Shown piece after piece: positions 1 through 13,649 of a stretch of DNA of 64,000 bases. Source of the DNA: Adiantum capillus-veneris (Eukaryota; Streptophyta; Polypodiopsida; Polypodiales; Pteridaceae); contig CM043961.1 of assembly GCA_014529385.2 (NCBI GenBank), forward strand, positions 12,338,478 to 12,402,477, in the 5' to 3' direction. The number at the start of each line of letters is the position of its first letter. Within the stretch, counting starts at the first letter, position 1. A model generated the notes under the pieces. The model saw nothing but the letters and a program-made list of their open reading frames with translations. It was not told the origin of the DNA and did not search any database. The position numbers and the translations under genes are program-made.

Positions 1-123
1 TGGGTTAAACTCTTATAAAAGGTCTATTTTGACTTAAAATCCGGATTCTCTGAGGTGTAAGCTAAGAAGTGCTCTTGCTCCATCTCTGTCTCCTTCTCCT
101 TCATGTGCTCACAGGTGTGTGTG

Positions 124-167
<44 letters not shown>

Positions 168-1221
168 GGCGACGCGATAAAGCATTGCAGTGACGGCGAC
201 GCGATAGAGTGCGGCATCAACGGTAGCTCCTTCTTCTTCGCAGCACAAGATCCTTCACGATGGAAGCATTGAGCGGTGAGCGACACACCCCTGGCCCTTT
301 GAGCTTGTTAGACTCTTCTAGTTGTGTGTTTGCAGCCTTTGGAGGCTCATACACAGTGCACATGCAAGTTCTCAGCTTCGATACGTACGGCAAAGCGTAC
401 ATTTTTGGCACTGTTGCCGGGGATAGCTTTGTATTAAGCTCAAGGAGCACTCAATGTACCTTGAGAAGCCTTTCTTCCATCTGTTTTCTATGTTTTGCTG
501 TGTTGTGTTGACTGTCAGTGAGTGTGCAGAGTACCGTGTTTGACAAAGTGTTAGTAGAGATAGTTAGCATTAATTAGTTGTATTTAGCTGTGTTAATTAA
601 AAAGAGGCTAGACAAAATTTGTAGGAGGTCCTATGTGAGTGTGGGAGCTCGGTGCCCACGCGGCCACATTATCCTCACAAAAGTTTTTTTTGTTAAAAAA
701 AAAAAACCGCTCGAGAATATTGAGACCAAAAGAAATTTGGAAATTAAATGTAAAAAAAACCTTATCCTGAAAGGAAGGATCGAGATCGAGATCATTCCCC
801 AAGCCCAAGCCCACCAGGCCCATGCCCAGGCCTCAGTCCTCAGTCGTATGATATACTACTCATGCTACCTTATATATAAAGACTAGCATCTTAAGTAAAG
901 GGAGGGTATGTGGGACAAGTTCCTCAAGTCCTCCACCATCCCCTTCACACTCACCCTTTGGGCTTATTAATTCTAGCCCTCTCCCTACCTAGGAAAGACT
1001 AGTTTTAAGATTTCGAGAGCTGTACGTAACCGAATCGGGGGCAGTAAAGCATGACCCATCCCTCTAGCCAAGATGCTCGTTTTGAGCTATCGTACGCCAT
1101 ATTCTGTGGCTCGGTTAAAAAAAGGGACCAAAAATATAAAAAATTGGGTTGTAAACATATAAAAAACTAGGTGAGCGGCCTTCATGGGCACTCACCAACA
1201 CCTCTAGAGTGTTAAGGTTAC
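1..1221. other. Upstream flank of element C, no gene seen
   Basis: I see no gene here. The stretch contains an AG microsatellite (126-166), A-rich and T-rich runs near 680-705, and a TATA-like TATATATAAA at 871-880. It could be decayed LTR or leader of the Gypsy remnant that follows, but I found no second copy in the window and no primer binding site, so this is not shown. Confidence 0.4.
126..166. repeat. (AG)n microsatellite
   Basis: About 20 uninterrupted AG units. Confidence 0.95.
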
Positions 1222-1472
1222 ATGCACCTACGCTCTGATCATGTGCTAGAGGACAAGCACATCGAGAGTGTATCCATTTACGCGGACACTCATTATTCCT
1301 CTACCTTAAGCTCTAGGCTCTCAGCAGGAACCCAAGGTCGTACCACTCGGGACCCACATATTGCGTCTAGTGACTCTTCCTCTGACTACGACGTCATGGA
1401 GGGTTACCGGATGCCTAATCCTGATAGCTCAAGCACAGACATGCATGCCATGGGCCCACGGTCCAGACGAGC

Positions 1473-3687
1473 GTGCTTGGCCGCTTGAAGGAAACCTTTA
1501 GTAGAGCCTCTCGCTCCGAACATGGAGCTAATGATGTAAATGAGGGGGGTGGGAAAGTAAATTTTCCATTCATGACCAATGTAGACCCCATGCTCCTGGA
1601 GAATAAGCACGTGGATACTCCATTCACTGCACCTCCTGACTCTTCAGAGCTATTCCCCTCTGACGTTATACTACCTGATGGGAGAAGCCTTGCCGAAGTG
1701 CAAGAGGTTGAGCGGTATATTATTGCGGCTAGGGAAAAGGAAACCGAGAGCTTACGTAGGGCAGAGCAAAGGATAGATTTAAAAGAGAAAGGCCCTATGC
1801 CAACATCCATGCCAGGCGAGCAATTGAGTGCTCCTGAATTAGCGACCACTAAGGGTCAACCCATAGAGAGCCACATTGCATCTAGTTCAAAGGACACCCC
1901 TAGCACCTCAATCCTAGATGGAGCATTTCTAAACAAAAACTTGGAGTATGAAATACAAATGGAGACTCTAACCGACCTATACACATGTCACACCTATCAC
2001 GTGGGTTGGTTAGATGTCCTACAATCCACAATGTGTGCTACTAGTGTAGAGGATCAACAACAAAGAGTTTGTGAGGTCATCCATAGTGTTATTGAGCTAG
2101 GGAGACAGAACAAGGGGATCCACATGCCTTCAGCAGGTCTCATGAGATTCTTGGATACAGGGAAGGCTAAACAACCAACCTTATTGCAAATGGAGACTTC
2201 CTCGGTAAGTCCAATGGATCCTCCATATATTGTTTCACCAGGGGCCTCAGTGCAATCTGAGGCCACAAGTGATAGCTTTACCTTTCCAAGTCTAGCTCAT
2301 CTTTCCTCCCTTGATGACACCACGGCTACCATGCCTACCCCAATGATGGGCATGCCAAGGAACACGCCATGGACCTCATTTTTTACTAAAGCACGGCTAC
2401 ATGGTAGCTCAATGCCGGCAACAATACCTACAAGTGTGTATCAATCATATGCACCTATAGGTCCTCGTACTCATATAGCTCCTACCCCTCCCATTGTTTT
2501 AACAAATTATGCTCCGCAACCACAACACCCAAGCTCTTATTTCAATGGGACCATACGGGCTAGCATTAGCATGTCACATCCGACGTCTGCTATGCCTAGG
2601 GCCACACATGAACTTTGGGCTACCACATGGCACAACACCGTACCAAACTTGGAACCCAAGGGCTTCCTCTACGCCAAGTACAATGCCAATACCTACTCCA
2701 CATGTAGTCTCTGGAGTGCCTTCACCCACGGTGCCTGCTCACTTAGGTGACTTGGCAACATTTGCTCAAGCTATCAGTTGATCTACTGCTAAGAATATGC
2801 GTAACACGCTTGATAGCGAGCCTAGAAGTAAGGCAATACAAATAGCCAAGCTCACACAAAAATTTAGTGGAGATGGGGATGTGAGAAAGCATATCAAAGT
2901 GTTTGAAGAAACATGCGATTCCCTAGGAGAACACAATGACCTACATAAGAGTAATGCTTTAAGCTTGACCTTAAGTGGGAAGGCTGGGGATTGGTATAGG
3001 ACCCTAACGGTGGAAGAAAAAATGATTTACCCTACTCTTAGGAGACTGTTCTTGAAAGAATACATACGAGAGGGAGTACTTTGGCGTGTAGCGTCTCAGC
3101 TCCAAAAAGCTCAACGAGAGGAAGGAGAGTCCCTAAGAGACTTTATTAGCCACTTGAAGCATTTAAGTTCTTGTTGTAACCCAAATGAACTCTTCAATAA
3201 TAACCAATTGCTAGATAGATTCCTAAGGGGATTATGACATGAGGATAAATACAATGGCCTAGTCATTAAAGGTATCACCACTTGGGAAGCAGTCACCACC
3301 AATGAGATCCAATTGGAGGCTAATTTAATGATTCAAGGAGAAAGAGTGTCTGTTGAGCCTAAATCTACTAGCTCGCAAGCATCGGGGCATCAGCCAATGA
3401 CCCTAAAGCCTATTGCTAAGGAGCCAAAGATATCTGAGATGACTTTAGCAGATCTCACCAAGGCCATTCAAGAGAGTCTTAGAGACAATCATGCTCCACA
3501 AAACAATCATATGTATCCAAGAAGGGAGCAACAAAGGTGCTCAGTTTGCTATGGTCCGCATAGTACCAGTGAATGCCTTACTTTTAGAGTAAAATTTAAT
3601 GGGAATTTTAATGCCTGTGGGAGGTATGGTCATCAAGCTAAGGATTGCATAATATTTAAGTGCGCGATGGCCAATAGACCAACTTAG
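1473..3687 (+). pseudogene. Element C gag polyprotein (broken)
   Basis: The 425-codon frame from 1473 is Ser/Thr/Pro-rich and without a known domain. Near 2640-2700 coding passes into another frame, which continues past stops at 2779-2781 and 3235-3237 to 3687. The segment 2797-3237 reads as a retrotransposon gag (capsid) domain: helical, with a GKAGDWYRTL block and a LRDFISHLKHL block. A zinc knuckle of form CX2CX3HX4C (CSVCYGPHSTSEC) lies near 3538-3576. A second knuckle near 3610-3650 keeps C-X4-H-X4-C, but its first Cys is replaced by Phe (codon ttt). Product if made: nucleocapsid and capsid of a virus-like particle. The stops make it non-functional. Confidence 0.75.
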
Positions 3688-3806
3688 CATGGATGGACAC
3701 ACCTCGAGTGCCTGCATTGACGCCGGCCCCACCACTTGAACAGACGTCACAACACATGGTCCCTAGGGCCCAAAATGTTGTTCAAACAACACCCTTATGA
3801 TCTCCA

Positions 3807-4181
3807 ATGTTAGGACCTCAACCACCCCATCCGAGAATCACTTATGTGAATCAAGTGGATCGTGAGTCATCTATTGCTTGTTTGGAAGGCTGCGAGGAAG
3901 ATATAGACCCTAATATTGCGTATGGGATTGATACACTTGAAGAAAGTCCACAACACTACATGGAGGACTATTGGGGACAAGTCAAACCTGTCTACCAAGT
4001 AGCTGCTCTTACTGCAGGAGGCCAAAATATCAATTACACTGCCAAGCGACCACCTGTGCAATGCTATAAGTGCGGAGGTCCACATCATGTAGTCGAGTGT
4101 TCTATTAGGCTACAAAAAGAATGCTACACTAATGCAAACCAATCAAGCAAGCACGTGTACAATGCCGATACTCATGTGTAA
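3807..4181 (+). pseudogene. Element C second zinc-knuckle segment
   Basis: A 124-codon open stretch in a different frame from the upstream gag. It holds a knuckle CYKCGGPHHVVEC (CX2CX3HX4C) near residue 90, preceded by acidic sequence. It is probably the gag-protease linker after a frameshift; this follows from order and from the matching region of element B. Confidence 0.6.
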
Positions 4182-4582
4182 TCGATGTGGCATATATAAT
4201 TGATTGCCCAATGTCCGAATATTCCAAATGCACCGAAGATCACGCCATTAAACTTGATTGAGGTTACCAAGGAGCCATCATAAGATACACCTATGGTACC
4301 AGTAAATAAATGTACTCACACGATCGATGCTCCAAAAACAACATTATATTCTTGAGGAAAGAGACATGGCATCAATTGCCCAATCTCAGAAGAAGAAGAA
4401 AACATGAAGGAAGAGATAGCAAAAAACAGTAAAGTCATACCCCAATTTAGAGACCAACATAGGGATTGGTGAGGACCTCGTATATATGAACACGCTGAAG
4501 AGGATTCTGATTCAGGTGAATCCAAGGAGACCAAAACGACCACTAGGAAAGAAACCAACAAGGAAGATCGTCATGAGCCACT

Positions 4583-5110
4583 ATGGCCAGGACCCAAGAA
4601 GAAGATATGAACTTACCCAAATCCTATGAGACCATACCAATCACTACCAAGGGATTAACTGTGAAGGGAATCCTTGATGGTGGCACTGGGGTTAGCATTG
4701 TGACTAAAAATTACTGGGGAACTACGGGAAGACCTCACCTTGGGACCACAACCATAGTAGTAAAGATGGCCAATGGGTCTATTGTTAAACCTATTGGGAT
4801 GCTAGAAGATCTCAAGATCAAGGTATTTGGACACAAAACAAGAAATACCTTCATTGTTATGGATTTCTCCAAGCACACTATGACATCTTAAATGATCTTA
4901 GGATGTCCTTTCATGAGGGAAGCAAAAATGGTGCATGACTGGTCTAAAAACCATGCCTACTTGCAGTTCCAAGATTCTATCATTCGAGTGGATCTTGTAA
5001 CTGGTCGAGCACATCCTCTAAGAAACAAATTTATAATTGATCATAGATCTGACACCACAGTTCACTCGGCCCCATTGAAGTATTGTTACACCAGTACCCA
5101 TTCCAAATGA
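4583..5110 (+). pseudogene. Element C retropepsin-like protease
   Basis: Two open stretches in one frame separated by a TAA at 4889-4891. The first holds an active-site-like GILDGGTGVSIV, where the usual D-S/T-G triad reads D-G-G. The second holds the ILGCPFMREAKMVHDW block that matches ILGRPFMRQLKMVQDW of element B. The role would be maturation of gag-pol. The in-frame stop and the changed triad argue against activity. Confidence 0.7.
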
Positions 5111-5395
5111 TGCAAATGATAGTAGTTCTCACCATAGTGCACATGTAGAGCCAAATGTACTAGTAGCTCCTCCGATAGGGAGCAAGTCAAAAAATATTCC
5201 GAAATGCAATGTTAGAGACCTTGCAAGATTCAACTTCTTCAAATTTTCCACCAAATTGGTGTGATGCCGATACGACTCGGTGTTCTCAATGACTTTGATT
5301 TGCTGAGATGGATGGGACCTTATTACATGTGAACTATGATTTGATGTCGATAGTGATCAATCAAGAAGGTTTTTTCACAACCAAAGTGGAAGTAG

Positions 5396-6083
5396 GCCAT
5401 GTAGAAAGAACTTGACTCCATCAAGAAGAATAATACTTGGGAGTTGGTTCTCCGCCCTACCAAGATAGAAGTGATTGGTGTCAAATGGGTCTACAAGACC
5501 AATTATAAACTTGATGGTTCTTTGGACAAGCATGAGGCAGGACTTGTGGTCAACAATGGCCTCTCTCAAAGATAGGGTGTGGACTAGGATGAGAACTTTG
5601 CACCGATTACAAGGATGGTGACCATTCATATAGTTTTTTTCCCTTGTTGCCTTTTTTAGGTTGCCCGTTTGTGAGATGGATGTAATTTTGTCTTTTCTCA
5701 ACGACGACTTAGAGGAGGAGGTGTATGTGGAACAACCTTCAGGGTTCTAGGAACCACATTTCAGAGACATGGTTTGTAGGTTCTAAAGGCTTTCAATGGC
5801 TTAAAGAAATCCCCTCAAGCCTGGTACCAGAAGATAGACTCTTTCTTCCTATGACACCATTTTTACATTCTTCTACATAACCATATTTGTAAATTTACAG
5901 TTAGGGAGAATTGGTGACCCTTGTTATCCTCTATGTGGATGATCTTATGATCACAAGAAGCCATGCTGATCACATCTGTAAAACTATGGAGACCTTGGCC
6001 AAGGAGTTTGAGATGACATATCTCAACTTGCTTCATTACTTTCTTGGATTAGAGATATGGCAGATAGAGGGGGCATCTTTCTC
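5396..6083 (+). pseudogene. Ty1/Copia reverse transcriptase remnant
   Basis: Translation shows the Copia RT (RVT_2) start with KKNNTWELV, GVKWVYKTNYKLDG and ENFAPITRM, several stops and frameshifts, and then the catalytic box LYVDDLMI in an open frame from 5911. Similarity ends near 6083, just past HYFLGLEIWQ, where the sequence runs into a (CT)n(CA)n tract. The RNase H part is missing. There is no visible relation to the Gypsy remnant upstream except juxtaposition. Confidence 0.85.
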
Positions 6084-6117
6084 TCTTAGGAGCGCTATAT
6101 CTAGCACTAGCCATGCT

Positions 6118-7468
<1,351 letters not shown>

Positions 7469-9388
7469 ATGGCCGACGCAATGTATCAGTCACAAAGAAT
7501 TCGGGTAGCCACGAGGGTTATGGCAGAAAGGGAGGGCATAACATGTCAGCAAGGCTTGCTGTGGAAGGAATTTTTCAGGGACCCCTCGAAGTGGTGGGAT
7601 AATCGCCGTAGTAAGCGAAGCCCCAATCAGCCAGACTTCAAACACAAAGTCAGCAAGGTACCTTTGTGGATGGATGGACTTCGCAATCCTTGCTGGGTCA
7701 CAGAGGAGCTCGTCAAATATGGGTTCACAACAGAGCATCAATGCATTGCGACAGTAGGAGCTGCTCTTTCTCCCTCACTTATATGGGCATGCTGTCAGAA
7801 TAAAGATCTCTCAAAAGGCACCCAGATACATCATGAGCTTCAGCTAAGGGGGTTGGTTGAGAAGGAATACGCTGATGCTCTAGTCACTATGTATGCAAAG
7901 TGTGGCGCGCTTCAAAAAGCACAAGCACTACTCGACATGCATCAGAGTAGCTGTATTATCCCTTGGAGTGCATTGATAGCCGGCTATGCCCGACAAGGGA
8001 AGGGCCAAAATGCATTAGACTGCTTTGAACAAATGCAGCATGAGGGCATTCCTCCTAATGCAGTGACATATGGGTGCATTCTGAAATCGTGCGCTTTGAT
8101 TGGAGCCCTTGACAAGGGAAAGCAAATTCACGATGAGATTTCAAGGCAGGGGTTGTTGGAGAATAATATTGTACTGGGTGGTGCTCTTGTGGACATGTAT
8201 GCTCGTTGTGGGGCGCTTGCTCAGGCACAAAGTGTTCTGGAGAAGCTCCCTTCTCGCAATGTCGTCTGCTGGAGTGCTTTGATCACGGGATATGCCCAAA
8301 AGAATCATGGCCAACAGGCTATAAAATGTTTCGAACAGATGCAGGGTGAGGGCATCGATCCAGATGCAGTGACATACGCATCCGTATTGAAAGCATGCGC
8401 TGCAACCAGAGACCTTGATAGGGGAAGGCAAATCCATGATGAGATCGCGAAGCAGGGGTTGCTAGAGCATAATATTGTGGTGGGTACTGCTCTTGTGGAC
8501 ATGTATGCCAAATGTGGTGTCCTTCACCAGGCGCAAAGTGTCCTTGAGAAGCTTCCTTATCGCAATATTGTCTCGTGGAATGCTTTGATTGCAGGATACA
8601 TTCAAACTAAGCAAGGCGAGCAGGCTCTGGAATGCTTTGGGAAAGTACGCCGTGAGGGAATTTGTCCAAGCGCAGTGACCTATGCATGTATCCTGAAAGC
8701 ATGCGCTTTGACTGGAGCCATTGACAAGGGAAATCAAGTCCACAATGAGATTTCAAGGCAGGGATTGCTGGAGCATAATGTTGTGGTGGGTACTGCTCTT
8801 GTGGACATGTATGCACAATGTGGGGCTCTTGGTCAAGCATGTAGTGTCCTCAAAAAGCTCCCTTCTCGTGATGTTGTCTGTTGGAGTGCTTTGATCGCAG
8901 GATATGCTGAAAAGAAGCAAGGCCAAAAGGCTCTAGAATGTTTCGAACAAATGCAGCATGATGATGTTGCTCCAGATATGGTGACATTTTTTTGCCTGCT
9001 GAATTTGTGTAGTCATCTAGGTCTCACAGAAAAGGGCCAAGAACTTTTTGATAGTATGGAACCCATTTACGGTCTGAAGCCTGATGTAGAATGCTACACC
9101 TGCATGGTTGACCTTCTTGGACGTGCTGGGCAGCTAGTAAAGGCGGTTGAACTTATCCAAGGGATGCCTTTTTCTGCAAACTCTGCCATGTGGCATTGCC
9201 TCTTGGGTGCGTGCCGAAAATGGGTAGACGTCAATGTGGGGACGTGGGCCTTTGAACAGGCAGTAGAGCTAGATATATACGATGGGGCAGCTTACACTGT
9301 AATGCTATATATCTACGCAACAGCTGGTAAACATTTCTGCAGCAGCAGCAGCTCAGAGTCTAATGGTGATTATTTGTTGGGGCCATGA
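7469..9388 (+). CDS. PLS-class PPR protein with N-terminal PDF motif, ending in E1
   Basis: A 639-residue intronless gene; the start is the first ATG after an in-frame TAA at 7454-7456. Residues about 30-80 hold a PDF motif with WWDNR, PDFKHK and a following LW, as in the single-stranded-DNA-binding C-terminal motifs of plant OSB proteins. Residues about 100-560 are P, L and S pentatricopeptide repeats; the triplet recurs with an exact 102-residue (306-bp) period at ALVxMYAKCG (residues 137, 239, 341, 443). The end (about 573-620, MWHCLLGACRKW to YIYATAG) is an E1 motif, after which the frame closes with a Ser run; no E2 or DYW domain is visible. Family knowledge: such proteins bind organellar RNA, and PLS types usually specify C-to-U editing sites. 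Without DYW it would need a deaminase partner, or it is a truncated copy. No targeting peptide is obvious. Expression is not known. Confidence 0.85.
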   Translation: MADAMYQSQRIRVATRVMAEREGITCQQGLLWKEFFRDPSKWWDNRRSKRSPNQPDFKHKVSKVPLWMDGLRNPCWVTEELVKYGFTTEHQCIATVGAALSPSLIWACCQNKDLSKGTQIHHELQLRGLVEKEYADALVTMYAKCGALQKAQALLDMHQSSCIIPWSALIAGYARQGKGQNALDCFEQMQHEGIPPNAVTYGCILKSCALIGALDKGKQIHDEISRQGLLENNIVLGGALVDMYARCGALAQAQSVLEKLPSRNVVCWSALITGYAQKNHGQQAIKCFEQMQGEGIDPDAVTYASVLKACAATRDLDRGRQIHDEIAKQGLLEHNIVVGTALVDMYAKCGVLHQAQSVLEKLPYRNIVSWNALIAGYIQTKQGEQALECFGKVRREGICPSAVTYACILKACALTGAIDKGNQVHNEISRQGLLEHNVVVGTALVDMYAQCGALGQACSVLKKLPSRDVVCWSALIAGYAEKKQGQKALECFEQMQHDDVAPDMVTFFCLLNLCSHLGLTEKGQELFDSMEPIYGLKPDVECYTCMVDLLGRAGQLVKAVELIQGMPFSANSAMWHCLLGACRKWVDVNVGTWAFEQAVELDIYDGAAYTVMLYIYATAGKHFCSSSSSESNGDYLLGP

Positions 9389-9473
9389 TAAGAAAGAGCG
9401 ACGTATGGAACTAGATGTAACGTCACCTATGGTAGTGGGACCACGGAGCAGACATGGCATACATGGATAGAGT

Positions 9474-9522
9474 GCATAGAGCACACTATGGGTGCATAGA
9501 GCACACTATGGGTGCATAGAGC
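9474..9522. repeat. 20-bp tandem duplication
   Basis: GCATAGAGCACACTATGGGT occurs twice exactly (9474-9493, 9494-9513), followed by 9 bases of a third copy. Confidence 0.95.
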
Positions 9523-10494
9523 TTGGGGGTGAAGTCCAAAGGCTGGGCCAGATGGCCCCATGTGATGCTAGAGGCCGTCGACGGCCATATAGGTGTGTAG
9601 CCTGGCACACCACAGGATGGGTCACACTTGGTCAGTGTCAAGCCAAGTGTGGATAGGCCAAGACCCTTATATTTATCTGGGATTCCTACGGTTTGGTGGA
9701 CGGTTCATTGGCAATGCTCCTATCTAGAGAGCTCTCGATGAGAGGCTACAACGCCTTTGTATCGCCAGAGTTCGTGGGTGGAGAGATACAAAGCATCGTG
9801 CACATACAACAAACAGACTGAAGAGCACATTGCTTATCATATGCTGCAGGAAGGGTATTTTGAAGCTTGACTTGGGGTGAATATTGCTGATGCTGGAAAG
9901 GAATGTTTTCTTTGTCGTCCTTTTGAAAGATTACCTCTAGCATATGCGCTCATCAATCCACATGGTGTAGGCAGTTTTCAACGAGTAAGTTGGTCTTCTC
10001 AAACAAACTTCAATTGTACCATAGTTACCATCTTTATCAGAGGAAGGGTTTCAGGTCGCTTGTAGTGATGTGCGGTGGCTTTTCCACACAGCAATTTTGG
10101 GTTCATATACAAGGTAGTTAGTTGCTCTTTTTCACCAAGGATTTAATGAACGCCTTTGGTTTATAGGACATACAAAGGGAGTATTTAATGGAGTCTCTCC
10201 TGGGTTCATCCGGTAGCTCAAAAGTAATTAGGGCTTCTGGAGTTTCACTAATATATGTTGAGGTTTAGAAAAGAGCTATTGGGGTTAGTTTGTCTGTGTT
10301 GTACTTAGACAATGAGAGGTCATAGACAGACACAAATGAGCTATTGATGACAATATCTAAACATAAGTTATGAATCTTGCTTAGTTGGCTCACAGATTGC
10401 TTCCACCTCTTATAAAGATGAAGTATGTAAGCCCAAGGAATACTTGCAATATAGCATGTTGCTAAATGTATCTGAAGACATGCCTTGCGCGTAC

Positions 10495-10806
10495 GTGCAC
10501 ACACTCTAGAATACACGATGAATACAGACACATACATACATACAGTAAACATGCATGTATATGAGTATAGATGTATACATGCACATACAATATGCATACT
10601 TAAACACAAAGATGCTATGCAAACACGCACATCTACATGCATAGGTACATGCTTCAGTACATATATACATACACAGCTAAATACGCGTTCATGCATACAC
10701 ACAAGCATACATGAATGCAAACATGCATATATATTCATATAAGCACAGACACATGCATACGAATCCATTGGAAGAAAACAAACATACATACATGTATACA
10801 TGGCAC
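10495..10806. repeat. CATA/CATG-rich degenerate repeat
   Basis: An irregular run of ACATACAT, ATGCATAC and CACATGCA words. It produces the long apparent minus-strand Cys/Val/Met-rich frame, which is not a gene. Confidence 0.8.
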
Positions 10807-12343
10807 ATACGCATGTCACCTTAGTTTTTATTGGTTAAGTAGTGTCATTGTTGGTTAAAAAAAAAGGAATTTTTTGCAGATGTTTGCAATAAGGATGCAT
10901 TTTGGAAGCATCCTTATCTTTTATAGATATTGGAACGCAAAATGTGATAAGCATGGCAATATATTTGCAACCATTTTAAGAACCCCTTATTGCACTTTAC
11001 ACAAATCACATGGGTAATGTCTACGTGGCTTACACAGAAGTACATGCCATGGAAAGAAGATTCACACAGGATGCAACAAAGCTCGCATCTCAACATTCCT
11101 TCCCTTATGGTTTTTTTGCAAGCTCTACACAATCCTGCTCTCTAAACTCATAAAGGGTGAGGCACACAATACACAAGTCTCCCCTTGTAATGGGAATGTA
11201 CTATGGACATTGAGAATAGCGGAATTAAGAAAATTTTAGTGAGTATTTTTATGAAAATACTTAGAGAAAATAGAGGGTGAACTTGATTAGAGATAGCAAC
11301 ATAACCATTATACTTAATTAACTTGGCATGAACAATACTTTGCAAGAGAGAGAATTAGAGAACTTGACAACAGTTGAGGACCGGATTTATGTGGAGCCGG
11401 TCCCTCCTCCAAAAGGCTTTTGTATTATAGCTTCTCCCATAAAGAGAGACTTGGTACAATACAAGCTTTGTGTTCCTTGAGACCTTGATGGTGCAATTAT
11501 GCCCGTAACTAGCTAAATCAATGCATTAACTTGTCCCCGGCCTCAGTCCCAAGACCTCAAACACCTTCAAAGGTGGAGAGAGCTAGCAGGGAATGAGGGT
11601 AGGGAAGAGGAAGAAGAAGTATTCTTACGAGAAAGAAACAATGTCCTCTCATACCATTACTCATAGAGCTTAGCATAGCATAGTAGCATAGTGATGGAGG
11701 AAGAAGATGGCTAGCATAGCATTGAAGCATGGCTCTTAGTTGAATTTGCATTCCATAGCCAAGAGTGTTGGTGTAGGCTCCCAATTTCTCAAGCTTGGAG
11801 AAGGAGATGGACTCTTGCACTTTCACCAAGTGAGAATGGGAGCATGTGAGTGTGTGTGAGAGGGAGTATACCCCTCAAGCAAGGCCCTAGCTTCTCATGG
11901 TTAACCCCTCTTCCTAGCTCATCATGAGGTTTGATTGGACCCCCTAAAGCTTGGCCAATCACATGCCTTGTACATTTTCAAGCAACATGGGTAGGCTTTG
12001 GACAAGTGTCCTCCTTACCCCTTTGAGAGAGAGGGCTTGGTAATATTTAGATAATTGATTAATAATCTAAATGCTCATTGGACTCCTCTTTAGCCTAGCC
12101 ACTAGATTCAAGCACACAATGTGGCTAAGCATAGGGAGAACCTGACATGTGTCCTTGTGCCACTTAAGGAAGGGGTGCCCTTTGGGTGAGTGGAAGGTCA
12201 AGTCAAGCACGTCCCTAGCTTTGGGGCTCGCCCCCTCCTTTGTATGGACCCTTTTTGACTTAAGCTCCTCAAGCCCTTACCTTCCAAGCATGGGGAAGCT
12301 TCTCAAGCACCTTAGTCAACACCCATAGGCTTAGTATGAGCAT

Positions 12344-12346
<3 letters not shown>

Positions 12347-12387
<41 letters not shown>
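12347..12387. repeat. (TC)n microsatellite
   Basis: About 20 perfect units. Confidence 0.95.
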
Positions 12388-12389
<2 letters not shown>

Positions 12390-13627
12390 GCCTAGCTTGT
12401 AGGCTCGCCCCCTCTTTGTAGGTCTCAACTTTGACTTGGACTTGGACACCTCAAGCACATGGCCAGCTTGGCTAAGGACCTTAGCTATCAAGCATGTCAA
12501 GCGCCTTGATTATTAATATCTAAAACATGAACCATTTGACATCAAACAAAAGCAACACACCCTCTCAAATCAACCACCCATGCATTTTCTTAGAGCCAAG
12601 GGAGTCCTCTCCACCTTGCAACCCTTTTACAACGGCTTGCTTGAGGCTACGACGACGCACACAAAACACTAACCAAACCACAAACAAAAGAAAAAGGGGC
12701 ACTTGAAAGACTTAAAATTGTAGAGATTCCATGATGTATATAAAATATGAGACAAGATATCACCATCAAAGCTTCAAGCCCAACCACTTCCTCTTTGATG
12801 ACCACAAAAATGAGTGTACAGATTTATGGAAGAAACACTCAATCTCTCCTCTCTTCTATAGAAGAACAACTATCCTTAGCATGTACTACACTAAAACAAA
12901 AAAGCAATAGCAATTGAGGGAAGGCAATAAGCCCTTTGTAGTCTTGATTTGAGAAATCAATAAGCAAGGTTATGGAAATTGTCATTTGCTAAGCTAGCAT
13001 GGGATAATGCAAGACTTCTTGCACACAAAGCTTGTAGCCTCTCATTTGTTACACACTTCCTCTTGCACTCTTCTTCCCTATACTTCTTGTTTTTTTTAAT
13101 ACAAAGAGTGACCCTCCTTTTATAGGTTTTTGGAAGGATTAGAGTTTGCATAATCTCTCTTAATTACACTTAACAAAGCTTCCTTTAGGAGATAAGTGAT
13201 TTATGTGAAGAGATAGGTGGTAGGGTTAGGGTTTATGTGAGTAGGTTAGTAATAGTTAGAGTTATAGTTAGTATGGATTTATACAACATAAAAAAAAATG
13301 TACAAGTGGTGAAATGGATAAGATGAGAAATTAGACAAATCTGAAAGATTCTTCCTTTTTTTTTGCATTAGTGTTGCTGAATTGTCGCCGCCATTTTTGT
13401 GTGTTGTGTCAATCCATTGGATGGGATTGGTATTTTGCTAGATTTATCCTCCACTTGCCACTTCTCATGGTGAAATTTATCATAAATTAGATCATTGGTG
13501 CTAAAACATGAGAGATAGAGGAAGAGAATAGGTGAATCATGTATAGAAAGTAATGGAATATAGAGTTATACATATAGTAGCCATATCCCATTTGTGGAGC
13601 TTCTTCTTTCATGCTAGTAGAAATGGA

Positions 13628-13649
13628 GTGTGTGTGTGTGTGTGTGTGT
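13628..13649. repeat. (TG)n microsatellite
   Basis: About 11 units. Confidence 0.9.

Larger units (their letters stand above)
1222..5110 (+). mobile_element. Element C: degraded Ty3/Gypsy gag-protease remnant
   Basis: Gag-like, zinc-knuckle and retropepsin-like segments follow each other in the usual order on the plus strand, broken by stops and frameshifts. The protease segment aligns by eye with those of elements A and B in this window, so the three are one lineage. No RT, RNase H or integrase is seen downstream: sequence after 5110 becomes a Copia-type RT from another family. No LTR pair is visible inside the window, so the element's ends are unknown. Confidence 0.75.

Noticed and set aside
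260-886. Small plus-strand ORFs at 260-511 and 578-886
   Set aside because: No similarity, low-complexity composition, and no supporting context.
9389-9700. DYW deaminase domain downstream of the PPR frame
   Set aside because: Translated all frames by eye near the end; no HSE or DYW-type sequence is visible.
10265-10819. 184-codon minus-strand ORF
   Set aside because: Composition (Cys, Val, Met, Tyr) comes from the CATA/CATG-rich repeat; no domain.
11340-12650. Possible LTR-like non-coding block
   Set aside because: Suggestive composition but no partner repeat, primer site or polypurine tract in the window.
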